Of a stretch of 59,214 bases of DNA, positions 1-9,300 are shown piece after piece. Every line of letters starts with the position of its first letter. Position 1 is the first letter of the stretch. Location: NCBI RefSeq assembly GCF_025499465.1, contig NZ_JAIMCA010000009.1, forward strand, positions 1 to 59,214. The letters are read 5' to 3'. This stretch comes from Allobosea sp. BH3 (GTDB taxonomy: Bacteria; Pseudomonadota; Alphaproteobacteria; Rhizobiales; Beijerinckiaceae). The notes under the pieces were generated by a model, which saw only the letters and a list, made by a program, of their open reading frames with translations, did not search any database and was not told the DNA's origin. The position numbers were made by a program, and so were the translations under genes.

Positions 1-1434
1 CTCGCGCAGGAAGACGGTCTCGCGCTTGTTGTTGGGCAGCTCGATGCCGATGGCGTTCTTGCCCTGCACCACCGCGACGCGCGCCGAGATCGCGCTCATC
101 GAACGCGCGATGTCGTCGGCCAGCGAAATCACCCGCGAGGACTTCGTGCCAGGAGCCGGCTCAAGCTCGTAAAGCGTCACAACCGGGCCGGGGCGGACCT
201 GCGTGATCTCGCCGCGCACGCCGAAATCCTCGAGCACGCCTTCGAGCAGGGTTGCATTCTGCTCCAGCGCGTCGGCCGAGACGGCGTTCGCCGGGGCCTT
301 CTTCGGCTCGGCCAGATAGGTCAGCGGCGGCAGTTCGAAGGAGTCACGGTCGAGGAAGGAGGGTTGCGCCTCGCGCTGGATGCGCTTGCCGGGCTTCGGC
401 GCCGCCTGCGGCAGGGTCACGCGCGAGGCGTTGAGGTCGCGCAGCTCCTGCGGCTCGTCGTCCAGGTCGAAGGGGACGTCGTCGAAATCCTCGGGCTCCG
501 GCTCGGCCAGAGCGGCGCGAGGGCGCGGGTTCGGCAGCGGCTCGGGGTCGAATTCGGGTAGCGGGCGGCGCGGCGCGGGGGCCTCGCCAAATTGCGGCTC
601 GCGCCGGACGCGGCCCTGGCGCTCGGCCGGCATCAGGCCGGTGTCGACTGCAGGCTGGGGCGGCTGCGGCAGGCGGCGGAGGATGGCCGCGCGCAGCGCC
701 ATCGCGGCATGGGCCAGCCAGCCGATCAGGATGACGGCGATGCCCGGCTCGTCGTCGCGGCGCTCCTCGGCGTCGGACCAGCTGTCCTCGGCTTCCGATT
801 CGTCGAAAACCGGATCCTCATCGGTGACGAAGCCGAAGCCCGCCGCCGCGGTGACGGCGAGGATGGCGATGCCGGCATAGAGGAAGCCGACCAGGCTGCC
901 GACCGCGCTGCCGGCGATGCCAGCGATGTTGCGGGTGCCGAAAAGCAGGCCATCGCCGATGACGCCGCCCATGCCGGTCGGCAGCGGCCAGCGGGGTGTC
1001 GCCGGAAGCGCGCTGGCGACGGCGGCGCTGGCGGCGATGCCGACGACCCAGAGGCCGAGCTTGAGCGCGCCGCGGTCGAAGAGGTGAAAGCGAATCAGCC
1101 GCAGCGACCAGATCAACGGCGGGAACAGCAGGGCGATGACGCCGAGCCCGACGAGTTGCATCAGAAGATCGGCGACCATGGCGCCGGGGCGCCCGAGCCA
1201 GTTGCGGACGGCCCCGCTGGTGGCGTTGTTGAGGCTGGGATCATCGACCGACCAGCTCGCCAGCGCGACCGCGATGCCTGTCATCAACGCCAGCAGGCCG
1301 AGCCCGGTGAGCTCCGACGCGCGGCGCGACAGGAACTCCCGCACCGGATCGGGCAGGCGGTCCATGAGCGATTGGGAGCGGCGGATGGTGCGCATGCGGA
1401 GGCGGTCGAGGTCCGGACTGTTGGGCCGCTTCAT
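1..1434 (-). CDS. ftsK: DNA translocase FtsK, N-terminal part (cut by window edge)
   Basis: FtsK anchors at the division septum and pumps chromosome ends apart during cell division. The 478 codons present begin MKRPNSPDLDRLRMRTIRR and continue off the left edge. Four hydrophobic segments lie within roughly residues 40-200 (for example LTGLGLLALMTGIAVALA and LVGFLYAGIAILAVTAAAG), followed by a Pro/acidic linker (about 230-370) and the start of the alpha part of the motor domain (SRVISLADDIARSMSAISARV, GKNAIGIELPN). This order, membrane anchor then linker then motor, is the FtsK plan. The Walker A motif and the gamma DNA-reading domain are outside the window. The start is the ATG at 1434, which gives a short basic tail before the first membrane helix, as usual. 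No other family fits. Confidence 0.95.
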   Translation of the reverse strand, partial: MKRPNSPDLDRLRMRTIRRSQSLMDRLPDPVREFLSRRASELTGLGLLALMTGIAVALASWSVDDPSLNNATSGAVRNWLGRPGAMVADLLMQLVGLGVIALLFPPLIWSLRLIRFHLFDRGALKLGLWVVGIAASAAVASALPATPRWPLPTGMGGVIGDGLLFGTRNIAGIAGSAVGSLVGFLYAGIAILAVTAAAGFGFVTDEDPVFDESEAEDSWSDAEERRDDEPGIAVILIGWLAHAAMALRAAILRRLPQPPQPAVDTGLMPAERQGRVRREPQFGEAPAPRRPLPEFDPEPLPNPRPRAALAEPEPEDFDDVPFDLDDEPQELRDLNASRVTLPQAAPKPGKRIQREAQPSFLDRDSFELPPLTYLAEPKKAPANAVSADALEQNATLLEGVLEDFGVRGEITQVRPGPVVTLYELEPAPGTKSSRVISLADDIARSMSAISARVAVVQGKNAIGIELPNNKRETVFLRE

Positions 1435-1521
1435 TCCGGCCGTGATCGGGAGGTTAGGAAGGCGAGGTTAAGACCCGCTTAACCTTGCGGGCCCGAGCGA
1501 AGCTCTGCGACGCAGCCCGCA

Positions 1522-1551
1522 AAGAAAAACCCCGGCGGTTGCCCGCCGGGG
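1522..1551 (-). terminator. rho-independent terminator after amtB
   Basis: On the minus strand the nine-base arms CCCCGGCGG and CCGCCGGGG pair around a short loop and are followed by a run of T (GTTTTTC). It lies 30 bases past the amtB stop and separates amtB from ftsK, so it probably ends the glnK-amtB transcript. Confidence 0.8.
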
Positions 1552-1580
1552 TCCTGTTTCACGTGAATCCGTAGTGCGGA

Positions 1581-3050
1581 TCAGTTGTGGTAGGCGCGCT
1601 CGCCATGCTCGGCGATGTCGAGGCCTTCGCGCTCCTGGTCGGTGGTGACGCGCAGGCCGACGATCACGTCGACGATCTTGTAGAGGATCGCCGAGCCGAC
1701 GCCGCCATAGACCAGCGTGAACAGCACCGCCTTGATCTGGGCCATCACGGCCGTGCCGAACTCATAGGTGCCGACGACGAGCTCGCCCGGCTTCGTGGAG
1801 TAATCGGGGATGCCGCCGCCGCCGAGGGCGGTGTTGACCAGGATGCCGGTGCCGATGGCGCCGATGATGCCGCCGATGCAGTGGACGCCGAAGACATCGA
1901 GCGAGTCGTCGTAGCCGAGCGCGTTCTTCACGGTCGAGCAGAAGACGAAGCAGACCACGCCGGCGACCAGGCCGAGGATGATCGAGCCCATCGGGCCGGC
2001 GAAGCCCGCCGCCGGGGTGACGGCGACGAGGCCGGCGACGGCGCCGGAGACCATGCCGAGCATCGAGGGCTTGCCCTTGACCGCCCATTCCGCGAACAGC
2101 CAGGCGACGGCCGCGGCCGCGGTGGCGACGAAGGTGTTGATCATCGCCAGGGCGGCGGTGCCGTTGGCCTCGAGGTTCGAGCCGGCGTTGAAGCCGAACC
2201 AGCCGACCCAGAGGAGGGCGCCGCCGATCAGGGTCATGGTCAGCGAGTGCGGGGCCATCAGCTCCTTGCCGTAGCCGATGCGCTTGCCGATCAGGATGCA
2301 GCCGACAAGGCCCGCGATACCGGCGTTGATATGGACGACCGTGCCGCCGGCGAAGTCGAGCGCGCCCCACTTGAAGAGCATGCCGGCATCGGCGTTGACC
2401 GCGTCGAGAGCGGCCTGCGCAGCGACCTTGCCGTCAGCGCCGGCATCGGCGAGCGCCTTGGCGGCGTTGCCGACCGCGTCCGGGCCGCCCCAGTACCAGA
2501 CCATGTGGGCCATCGGGAAGTAGATGAAGGTGACCCACAGGACGGTGAACAGCAGCAGCGCGGAGAACTTCATGCGCTCGGCGAAGGCGCCGACGATGAG
2601 GGCCGGCGTGATGCAGGCGAAGGTCATCTGGAAGCAGATATAGACCAGCTCGGGGATGACCACGCCGTTCGAGAAGGTGCCGACGGTGGTGGTCGGATCG
2701 ACGCCGCGCAGGAAGGCCTTGGAGAAGCCGCCGACGAAGTCATTGAGGCCGCCGCCATTGGTGAAGGCGAGCGAGTAACCGAAGATCACCCACATCAGGG
2801 AGACGATGCTGGTGATGGCGAAGACCTGGGTCAGCACCGAGAGCATGTTCTTGCTGCGGACGAGGCCGCCGTAGAACAGCGCGAGGCCGGGGATGATCAT
2901 GAGCAGCACGAGCACCGTGGAACTCATCATGAAGGCGACGTCGCCCTTGTTCGGGGTCGGGGCCGCGGGGGCCTGGGCGAACGCGGAGCCCGCGACGCCG
3001 GCGAGCGCGAGCCCGACGAGTCCGGCCCGGCTGAGAGTCTTGAAATTCAT
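1581..3050 (-). CDS. amtB: ammonium transporter AmtB
   Basis: Inner-membrane ammonium channel of 489 residues. It begins with a cleavable signal-like segment (MNFKTLSRAGLVGLALAGVAGSAFAQA), followed by about eleven membrane helices. Amt landmarks visible include GLALFYGGLVRSKNML, FQMTFACITPALIVGAFAER, the pore-region histidine in DFAGGTVVHINAGIAGLVG, and DVFGVHCIGGIIGAIGTG with the second pore histidine. The start chosen is the ATG at 3050, preceded by AGGAG at good spacing. An upstream extension in the same frame runs into glnK and is not needed. It lies 28 bases downstream of glnK, the classic glnK-amtB operon in which GlnK blocks AmtB when nitrogen is plentiful. Length and sequence are typical. 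Confidence 0.96.
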   Translation of the reverse strand: MNFKTLSRAGLVGLALAGVAGSAFAQAPAAPTPNKGDVAFMMSSTVLVLLMIIPGLALFYGGLVRSKNMLSVLTQVFAITSIVSLMWVIFGYSLAFTNGGGLNDFVGGFSKAFLRGVDPTTTVGTFSNGVVIPELVYICFQMTFACITPALIVGAFAERMKFSALLLFTVLWVTFIYFPMAHMVWYWGGPDAVGNAAKALADAGADGKVAAQAALDAVNADAGMLFKWGALDFAGGTVVHINAGIAGLVGCILIGKRIGYGKELMAPHSLTMTLIGGALLWVGWFGFNAGSNLEANGTAALAMINTFVATAAAAVAWLFAEWAVKGKPSMLGMVSGAVAGLVAVTPAAGFAGPMGSIILGLVAGVVCFVFCSTVKNALGYDDSLDVFGVHCIGGIIGAIGTGILVNTALGGGGIPDYSTKPGELVVGTYEFGTAVMAQIKAVLFTLVYGGVGSAILYKIVDVIVGLRVTTDQEREGLDIAEHGERAYHN

Positions 3051-3078
3051 TGCTGGAAACTCCTGAAAGGGTCGGGGC

Positions 3079-3417
3079 TCAGAGGGCGTCCGCGTCGGTC
3101 TCGCCGGTGCGGATGCGCACGGCCTTCTCGATCGACGAGACGAAGATCTTGCCGTCACCGATCTGGCCGGTGCGGGCGGCGGCGGTGATCGCCTCGATCA
3201 CCTTGCCGACGAGATCGTCGGAGACCGCGACCTCGATCTTGATCTTCGGCAGGAAACTCACGGCGTATTCGGCGCCGCGATAGATTTCCGTATGGCCCTT
3301 CTGGCGGCCGTAGCCCTTAACTTCCGTCACTGTAAGGCCGTGGACGCCGATGGCTGTGAGCCCGTCGCGCACCTCCTCCAGCTTGAACGGCTTGATGATC
3401 GCCATCACGATTTTCAT
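3079..3417 (-). CDS. glnK: P-II nitrogen regulatory protein GlnK
   Basis: A 112-residue P-II signal protein that senses 2-oxoglutarate and ATP/ADP and is uridylylated by GlnD. The sequence MKIVMAIIKPFKLEEVRDGL is the standard P-II start. Tyr51 in the T loop (GHTEIYRGAEY) is the uridylylation site, and the B loop is seen in TGQIGDGKIFVSSIEKAVRI. It is first in an operon with amtB, whose channel it is expected to plug. A sigma54-type promoter candidate lies about 100 bases upstream, consistent with NtrC control of glnK-amtB in related bacteria. GlnK rather than GlnB is inferred from the amtB linkage. Confidence 0.95.
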   Translation of the reverse strand: MKIVMAIIKPFKLEEVRDGLTAIGVHGLTVTEVKGYGRQKGHTEIYRGAEYAVSFLPKIKIEVAVSDDLVGKVIEAITAAARTGQIGDGKIFVSSIEKAVRIRTGETDADAL

Positions 3418-3514
3418 ATGCTGGGTTTCCCCGTCTGCGCCGCCAAGTCGTCAGCCCCGGCGATCTCGTTGCTCCGTCGCGCGCCCTGCGGACCACAGCG
3501 CGTTGGACCCCCAA

Positions 3515-3530
3515 TTCAAGGCGCGTGCCA
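3515..3530 (-). promoter_or_regulatory. candidate sigma54 (RpoN) promoter of glnK-amtB
   Basis: Read on the minus strand, the site is TGGCAC-GCGCC-TTGAA. The -24 half is a perfect match to the sigma54 consensus and the spacing is right. The -12 half reads TTGA where TTGC is expected, so the match is imperfect. It would start transcription about 85 bases upstream of the glnK ATG. No clear NtrC site was recognised. Confidence 0.45.
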
Positions 3531-3680
3531 ACAGGCCTCGCGCGCCATCGCGGCGCTGTCCGAGGCAGAATGGCAGCAAATCGTTCGGGTAAAAAAAGCG
3601 TGCGCCTAAATTCTGGGCATTCGCACAGATACTAGACAGTCGCCTAAACTCTGTTCAGGCGATCTATTCCTGCCGGGCGT

Positions 3681-4547
3681 TCAGCCGAGATCGGGCCGGG
3701 GGCGGATGAGCCCTTCCTGTGCGACGGAGGCGACGAGCCGGCCCTGCCGGTCGAAGATCAGCCCGCGCGAGAAGCCGCGTGCGCCCGAGGTCGAGGGGCT
3801 GTCCTGCGAATAGAGCAGCCAGTCGTCGGCGCGGAAGGGGCGATGAAACCAGAGCGCATGGTCGAGGCTCGCACCCTGGATCTTCTGGTCGAACACCGTG
3901 GTGCCGTGGGCGATCAGGCTGGAATCGAGCAGCATCATGTCCGAGGCATAGGCGAGCACGCTCTGATGAAGTGCAGGCTCGTCCGGCAGCGGTTCCATCG
4001 CCCGGATCCAGACGTTGAACTTCGGCTCCATCTTGCCGCCGGTCCGGTAACGCTCCAGCTCGACAGGGCGGATCTCGATCGGCCGCTGGCGCTGGTAATA
4101 GGCCTGAAGGGGATTCGGCATGTGCGGGAGCAGGCTTGCGGTCATCTCCTCGCGGCCCGGCAGATCCTCGGGCATCGGCACATCGGGCATCGGCATCTGG
4201 TGCTCGTAGCCCGGTTCATCGACCTGGAAGGAAGCCGACATGGCAAAGATCGCCTCGCCCTTCTGGATCGCCAGCACACGGCGCGTGGTGAAGGAGCGGC
4301 CGTCGCGCAGGCGGTCGACCTCGTAGACGATCGGGATCTCGGGGTCGCCGCCCAGCAGGAAATAGGCGTGCAGCGAATGGGGCTGGCGTCCCTCCACCGT
4401 CTTGCAGGCGGCGTAGAGAGCCTGGCCGATCACCTGCCCGCCGAAGACGCGCGGCCAGGTCGATTTGGGGCTGCGACCGCGGAACAGATTGCGCTCCAGC
4501 GGCTCAAGGTCGAGGATCGACGTCAGGGAGGCGCTGATCTGTGTCAT
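3681..4547 (-). CDS. tesB: acyl-CoA thioesterase II (TesB)
   Basis: A 288-residue double-hotdog thioesterase that hydrolyses acyl-CoA to free fatty acid and CoA in the cytoplasm. Family features are LERNLFRGRSP and RVFGGQVIGQALYAA near the N-terminus, PHSLHAYFLLGGDPEIPIVY, and the second hotdog with LLDSSLIAHG and SLDHALWFHRPFRADDWLLY; the Asp, Ser/Thr and Gln of the TesB active site fall in these blocks. Length matches E. coli TesB (286). It starts at the ATG at 4547 and stands alone, with a repeat-rich 227-base gap between it and the divergent monooxygenase gene. Confidence 0.93.
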   Translation of the reverse strand: MTQISASLTSILDLEPLERNLFRGRSPKSTWPRVFGGQVIGQALYAACKTVEGRQPHSLHAYFLLGGDPEIPIVYEVDRLRDGRSFTTRRVLAIQKGEAIFAMSASFQVDEPGYEHQMPMPDVPMPEDLPGREEMTASLLPHMPNPLQAYYQRQRPIEIRPVELERYRTGGKMEPKFNVWIRAMEPLPDEPALHQSVLAYASDMMLLDSSLIAHGTTVFDQKIQGASLDHALWFHRPFRADDWLLYSQDSPSTSGARGFSRGLIFDRQGRLVASVAQEGLIRPRPDLG

Positions 4548-4660
4548 TGTCGGCGGCGTCGCGGTGTGGTTGACGAGGCGTCCGGCGGTTCAGAATGAAC
4601 AGCCGGATTCGCTTCGCATCAGCACCGACGCATCCCGCGCCGTCAAGCGCGGCCGCGATA

Positions 4661-4706
4661 GCATCGGACCGAAAAGTGGAATCCACTTTTCGGAAGAATC
4701 CGATGC
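4661..4706. repeat. intergenic palindromic repeat (CCGAAAAGTGGA type)
   Basis: Twelve-base arms CCGAAAAGTGGA and TCCACTTTTCGG face each other across one base, and an outer pair GCATCGGA / TCCGATGC encloses them. It lies in the 227-base gap between tesB and the UbiH-type gene. From general knowledge, similar palindromes are scattered through rhizobial intergenic DNA; no function is evident here. Confidence 0.7.
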
Positions 4707-4719
4707 AACAACAGATGGA

Positions 4720-4761
4720 TAGATCATCGTGATCGCGTCCGGTAGGACGCGCGATGATCTA
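4720..4761. repeat. second palindrome, TAGATCATCG arms
   Basis: The arms TAGATCATCG and CGATGATCTA enclose inner arms GCGTCC / GGACGC with a GGTA loop. It ends 13 bases before the ATG at 4775, so it probably forms a hairpin in the leader of that transcript or carries a protein-binding site. The ribosome site GGGGAG follows directly after it. Confidence 0.55.
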
Positions 4762-4774
4762 GGGGAGCAATAGC

Positions 4775-6022
4775 ATGTCCAATGAGCAGGGCCGGCGGGC
4801 GCGCATCGTCATCGCGGGCGGCGGCATTGCCGGGCTTTCGCTGGCGCTGGCGCTGAAACAGGCGCTCGGAGCGGATTTCTCGGTCGTTTTGGCCGATCCG
4901 GCGCTGGCAGGCGCGCCGCGCGCAGACAACCGCGCCTATGCGGTGGCGGCCGGTGCGCGCGCCATGCTGGAGACGCTCGGCGTCTGGGAGGCGGTGGCGG
5001 CGACGTCTCAGCCGATGACCGAGATGGTGATCTCCGACAGCCGCACGAAGGATGCGGTGCGACCGGTCTTCCTGACCTTCGACGGCGAGGTCGAGCCCGG
5101 ACAGCCCTTCGCGCATATGGTCGAGAACGCAGGGCTGGTGGCGGGTCTGAAGGCGGCCTGCGAGCAGGCGGGCGTCGAGCTGCGCGCCACCGGCGTGCGG
5201 CGCTTCGCGACGCAGGAGGGGTCCGTCGAAATCGTCTTCGGCGATGATTCGCGCATGGCGTCCCTGTTGCTCGTGGCGGCCGACGGGGCGCGCTCGAAGC
5301 TCCGCGAGCAGGCTGGGATCGGCTGGGTCGGCTGGGGCTATGGCCAGTCCGGCATCGTCGCCACGGTCGGGCATGAGCGGCCGCATCATGGCCGCGCCGT
5401 CGAGCATTTCCTGCCGTCGGGGCCTTTCGCGATCCTGCCGCTGGCCGATGGCGGCAGGCTCGGGCATCGCTCCTCGATCGTCTGGAGCGAGCGCACCGGG
5501 AATGTGCCGGCGCTGCTGTCGCTCGACAATGAGGACATGCTGACCGAGATCGAGACGCGCTTCGGGCTGGAGCTCGGCGAGATCGCGCTGGAAAGCGCGG
5601 TGAGTGCCTATCCGCTCGCCTTCGGCGTGGCGCGCCGCTTCGTCGACGACCGCTTCGCGTTGCTGGGCGATGCAGCGCATCTGATCCACCCCATCGCCGG
5701 ACAGGGGCTCAATCTCGGTCTCAAGGATGTCGCGGCGCTGGCGGAGACGATCGTCGATGCGGCGCGGCTCGGGCTCGACCCCGGCGCGCTCGACGTTCTG
5801 GAGGGCTATGAGAAGGCGCGCCGCTTCGACACGGTGGCGATGGGCGCGATGACCGACGGGCTCAACCGGCTGTTCTCGAACGATGCGACGCCGCTGCGGC
5901 TGGCGCGCGATCTCGGGCTCGGACTGGTGGACCGGCTGCCCGGGCTGAAGCGCTTTCTCATCCGCGAGGCGGCAGGCCTCGCCGGAACGCCGCCGCGGCT
6001 GCTCAGGGGCGAGGCGCTCTGA
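4775..6022 (+). CDS. UbiH/UbiF/VisC/COQ6-family FAD monooxygenase
   Basis: A 415-residue class A flavoprotein hydroxylase, most likely adding a ring hydroxyl in ubiquinone biosynthesis at the inner membrane. Visible motifs are the N-terminal dinucleotide fold (IVIAGGGIAGLSLALAL, residues 10-26), the DG motif (LLVAADGARSKLREQAG, about 165-181), and the second FAD motif FALLGDAAHLIHPIAGQGLN (about 293-312), which is diagnostic of the UbiH/COQ6 family. The start at 4775 has GGGGAG ten bases upstream. The ring position it hydroxylates (UbiH, UbiF or UbiL type) cannot be told from sequence. It is divergent from tesB and convergent with the Trm112-like gene. Confidence 0.88.
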   Translation: MSNEQGRRARIVIAGGGIAGLSLALALKQALGADFSVVLADPALAGAPRADNRAYAVAAGARAMLETLGVWEAVAATSQPMTEMVISDSRTKDAVRPVFLTFDGEVEPGQPFAHMVENAGLVAGLKAACEQAGVELRATGVRRFATQEGSVEIVFGDDSRMASLLLVAADGARSKLREQAGIGWVGWGYGQSGIVATVGHERPHHGRAVEHFLPSGPFAILPLADGGRLGHRSSIVWSERTGNVPALLSLDNEDMLTEIETRFGLELGEIALESAVSAYPLAFGVARRFVDDRFALLGDAAHLIHPIAGQGLNLGLKDVAALAETIVDAARLGLDPGALDVLEGYEKARRFDTVAMGAMTDGLNRLFSNDATPLRLARDLGLGLVDRLPGLKRFLIREAAGLAGTPPRLLRGEAL

Positions 6023-6027
6023 AAGGT

Positions 6028-6125
6028 CGTCATAGTCGGGCTTGACCCGACCATCTCTTGAAGAATGGGCGCCTTTATCGGCACGAGATTCTCGGGTCGA
6101 AGCTTCGCTTCGCCCGAGAATGACG
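6028..6125. repeat. CGTCAT...ATGACG palindromic element (copy A)
   Basis: Two hairpin modules. One is a GTCGGGCTTGACCCGAC stem, the other TTCTCGGG...CCCGAGAA, and together they end in CGTCAT and ATGACG. It fills the gap between two convergent genes. Related copies in this window are at 19514, 20550, 26047, 28836, 33381 and 49592. Confidence 0.8.
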
Positions 6126-6133
6126 CCTTGGCA

Positions 6134-6328
6134 TCACTCCTCTAGCGGCCGGGCCTCTTCCGGCAACATGATCGGGATGCCGTCGCGGATCGGGTAGGCG
6201 AGCTTGGCGGCGCGGCTGATCAGCTCCTGCTTCGCCGCATCGTATTCCAGCGTCGCCTTGGTCAGCGGGCAGACCAGGATCTCGAGAAGCTTGGGGTCGA
6301 TCCGTGTAGTGGTGTCGGTCTCGCTCAT
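6134..6328 (-). CDS. Trm112-like / UPF0434 small protein
   Basis: A 64-residue protein with the core DPKLLEILVCPLTKATLEYD and AAKLAYPIRDGIPIMLPEEARPLEE, which is the YcaR/Trm112p family signature. Bacterial members are small, lack most of the zinc cysteines of eukaryotic Trm112 and have no firmly assigned role; Trm112 in eukaryotes activates methyltransferases. It lies 30 bases beyond the end of the glutamate dehydrogenase start-distal side, on the same strand and downstream of it, so it may be cotranscribed. Start ATG at 6328. Confidence 0.9.
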   Translation of the reverse strand: MSETDTTTRIDPKLLEILVCPLTKATLEYDAAKQELISRAAKLAYPIRDGIPIMLPEEARPLEE

Positions 6329-6358
6329 CGTCTTGATCCTGTTCAGGCGCTCTTGCGC

Positions 6359-9300
6359 TCAGGGGTTCTTGCGCGGCAGATCGGCCAGCATGCCTGCCGC
6401 TACCATGAGCTTGGGCAGGGTCAAGCCGGAACTCGTGATCGCGTTGACCGTGGTGCGGGTCCGCTCCGTCTCCTCGCCGCGCTCGGAGAGCCAGCTTTCC
6501 AGCGTGCCCTTGGCCTTTGCGCTCGCCGCAATTTCGCGCGTCAGGCTGGAATGGGCGTCGTCGAGGGTCTCGATCGCACGTTCGCGGGCGAGGCGCTCGT
6601 AGTCGTCGGTCGCCGGGACGGCGGCGGCGGCCGTTTTCAGGTTCGTCAGGCCGAACTGGGCATCGATACCGAAATGGATGCGGGCCACCTCGTCGATGTT
6701 GCGCTTGGTCGCTTCGGCGATGTCGACGATGTCGGTCGCCTCGGCCAACGCCGGCAGGCTGGCGATGCGGGCCGCGAGCGTCTGCGGCACGCCTTCCGCC
6801 GTCAGCACGGCGATGCGGGCGAGCCTCGCCTGCGCGGCGGCCTCGGGCAATAGCTCGCTGAGATCGGAGGCCAGCGCGGCGACGCCTTTCGCATAGCGGG
6901 CGATGGTCTGCTCGATGGTGCCGGGCTTGGCGACGCCGTGGCGCAGGAACCAGCCCATGCGGTCGGTGACGAGCTCCTGGGCGGCAGCATATAGCCCGAG
7001 CTGCGTCCTGCCGGGGATTTTCGCGTCGAGTGCGTCGATTTCGCCGTTGAGCGCGATCAGGTCGAAGGAGTCGCGGGCGATGGCGTAGGCGGCGGCGATG
7101 GCCGGCGCGTCAGAGCGGGTCAGCGCCGCCAATACCGGGACGAGCGCGGGACCACCACGGTTGACGATGGCGTTGGCGAGCTGCGTCGCCACGATCTCGC
7201 GCCGCAGCTTGTGGCTGGCGATGCCGTCCGGATAGGCGTCGCGCAGCGCCTTCGGGAAATAGCGGACGAGTTCGCTGGCGAGATAGGGGTCGTCCGGCAT
7301 GGCCGATTCCAGCAGCGCGTCGTGGAGCGAGAGCTTCGCATAAGCCAGGAGCACGGCGAGTTCCGGCCGGGTCAGCCCCTCACCGCGCTTCTCGCGCTCG
7401 ACGAGCAGGGCATCGCTCGGCAGGTACTCGACGCTACGGTCGAGCCGGCCGTCCTGTTCCAGCGTCTGCATCAGGAAGCGCAGACCCGGCGTTGCCGCGA
7501 TCCCGCGTGCTTCCGTCAGGGAAAGCGAGAGCGTCTGGAGGTAATTGTTGCGCAGGACGAGGTCGCCGACCTCGTCGGTCATCGAGGCGAGCAGGGCGTT
7601 GCGCTTGTCTTCCGTCAGGCGCCCGTCCTTTACCGGGCCGGCGAGCGCGATCTTGATGTTGACCTCGACGTCCGAGGTGTTGACGCCGGCGGAGTTGTCG
7701 ATGGCGTCGGTGTTCAGGCGAACGCCCTTGCGGGCGGCCTCGATGCGGCCGCGCTGGGTGACGCCGAGATTGGCGCCCTCGCCGATCACGAGCGCCCTGA
7801 TCTCGGCGCCGGCGACGCGGATCGCGTCATTGGCGCGGTCGCCGACCTGGGCGTCGGTTTCATCGGAAGCGCGGATATAGGTGCCGATGCCGCCGAACCA
7901 GAGCAGGTCGACGCGCGCCTTCAGGATCGCGGTCATCAGCTCGGGCGGGGACACCTCCTTGCGGTCGATGTCGAGCAGGGTGCGCAGCTCGGCCGAGAGC
8001 GGGATGCTCTTGGCCTGGCGCGAGAACACGCCGCCGCCCTTGGAGATCAGTGTCTTGTCGTAATCGGCCCAGGACGAGCGCGGCAGCTTGAACAGGCGCT
8101 GGCGCTCGGCCAGCGAAGCGGCCGGGTCCGGATCGGGATCGAGGAAGATGTCGCGGTGGTCGAAGGCGGCGACGAGCTTGATCGCGGGCGACAGCAGCAT
8201 GCCGTTGCCGAAGACGTCCCCGGACATGTCGCCCACGCCGGCCACGGTGAAGGGCGTGCTCTGGATGTCGACGTCGATCTCGCGGAAATGGCGCTTCACG
8301 GCCTCCCAGGCGCCGCGGGCGGTGATGCCCATGCCCTTGTGGTCGTAGCCCTGCGAGCCGCCGGAGGCGAAGGCGTCGCCGAGCCAGTGATGCTTCTCCA
8401 GCGAGATGGCGTTGGCGGTGTCCGAGAAGGTCGCGGTGCCCTTGTCGGCGGCGACGACCAGATAGGGGTCGTCGCCGTCATGGCGCACCGTGTCGGCCGG
8501 CGGGATCACCGTCTCGCCGTCGAGATTGTCGGTGAGCTCCAGCAGGTTGCGCACGAAGATGCGGTAGCTCTCGGTGCCCTCCGCCAGCCAGGCGGCGCGG
8601 TCCGAAGCCGGGGGAAGCTGCTTGGGGAAGAAGCCGCCCTTGGCGCCGACCGGCACGATGACGGCGTTCTTGACCTGCTGCGCCTTGACGAGGCCGAGCA
8701 CCTCGGTGCGGAAATCCTGTGGCCGGTCCGACCAGCGCAGGCCGCCGCGCGCCACCTTGCCGAAGCGCATGTGCACGCCCTCGACGCGGGGCGAATAGAC
8801 GAAGATCTCGTAGAGCGGGCGCGGCAGCGGCAGCCCGTCGACCTTGCCGGATTCGAACTTGAAGGTGATCGTCTGGCGCGGATGCCCGTCCGGCGCGGTC
8901 TGGAAGAAGTTGGTGCGCAACGCGGCGTCGACCAGGTTGACGAGGCGGCGCAGGATGCGGTCCTCGTCCAGGCTGGTGACGGCGTCGAGCGCCTGCTCGA
9001 TCTCCTCGCGCTTCTGCGCCGTGCGCTGCTCGCGCTCGCCCGTCGGGATGCGCGGGTCGAACCGGGCGAAGAAATAGCCGACGAGCGCGGAGGCGATCTC
9101 GGAATGCCGGGTCAGCGCATCGGCGATGTAGCTTTGGGCATAGGGCGCACCGGCCTGACGCAGATAGCGGCCCAGCGCGCGCAGCAGCGCCGCCTCCCGC
9201 CAGGCAAGGCCGGCGGAGAGCACGAGCTGGTCGAAGCGGTCGGACTCGGCGAGCCCGCGGAACTGCGCCATCAGCGCGGCCTCGATGGTCGGGTCCAGGC

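Noticed and set aside
1587..3188. 533-codon open frame opposite amtB
   Set aside because: It is antisense to amtB and glnK, both of which are certain, and its composition is that of a shadow.
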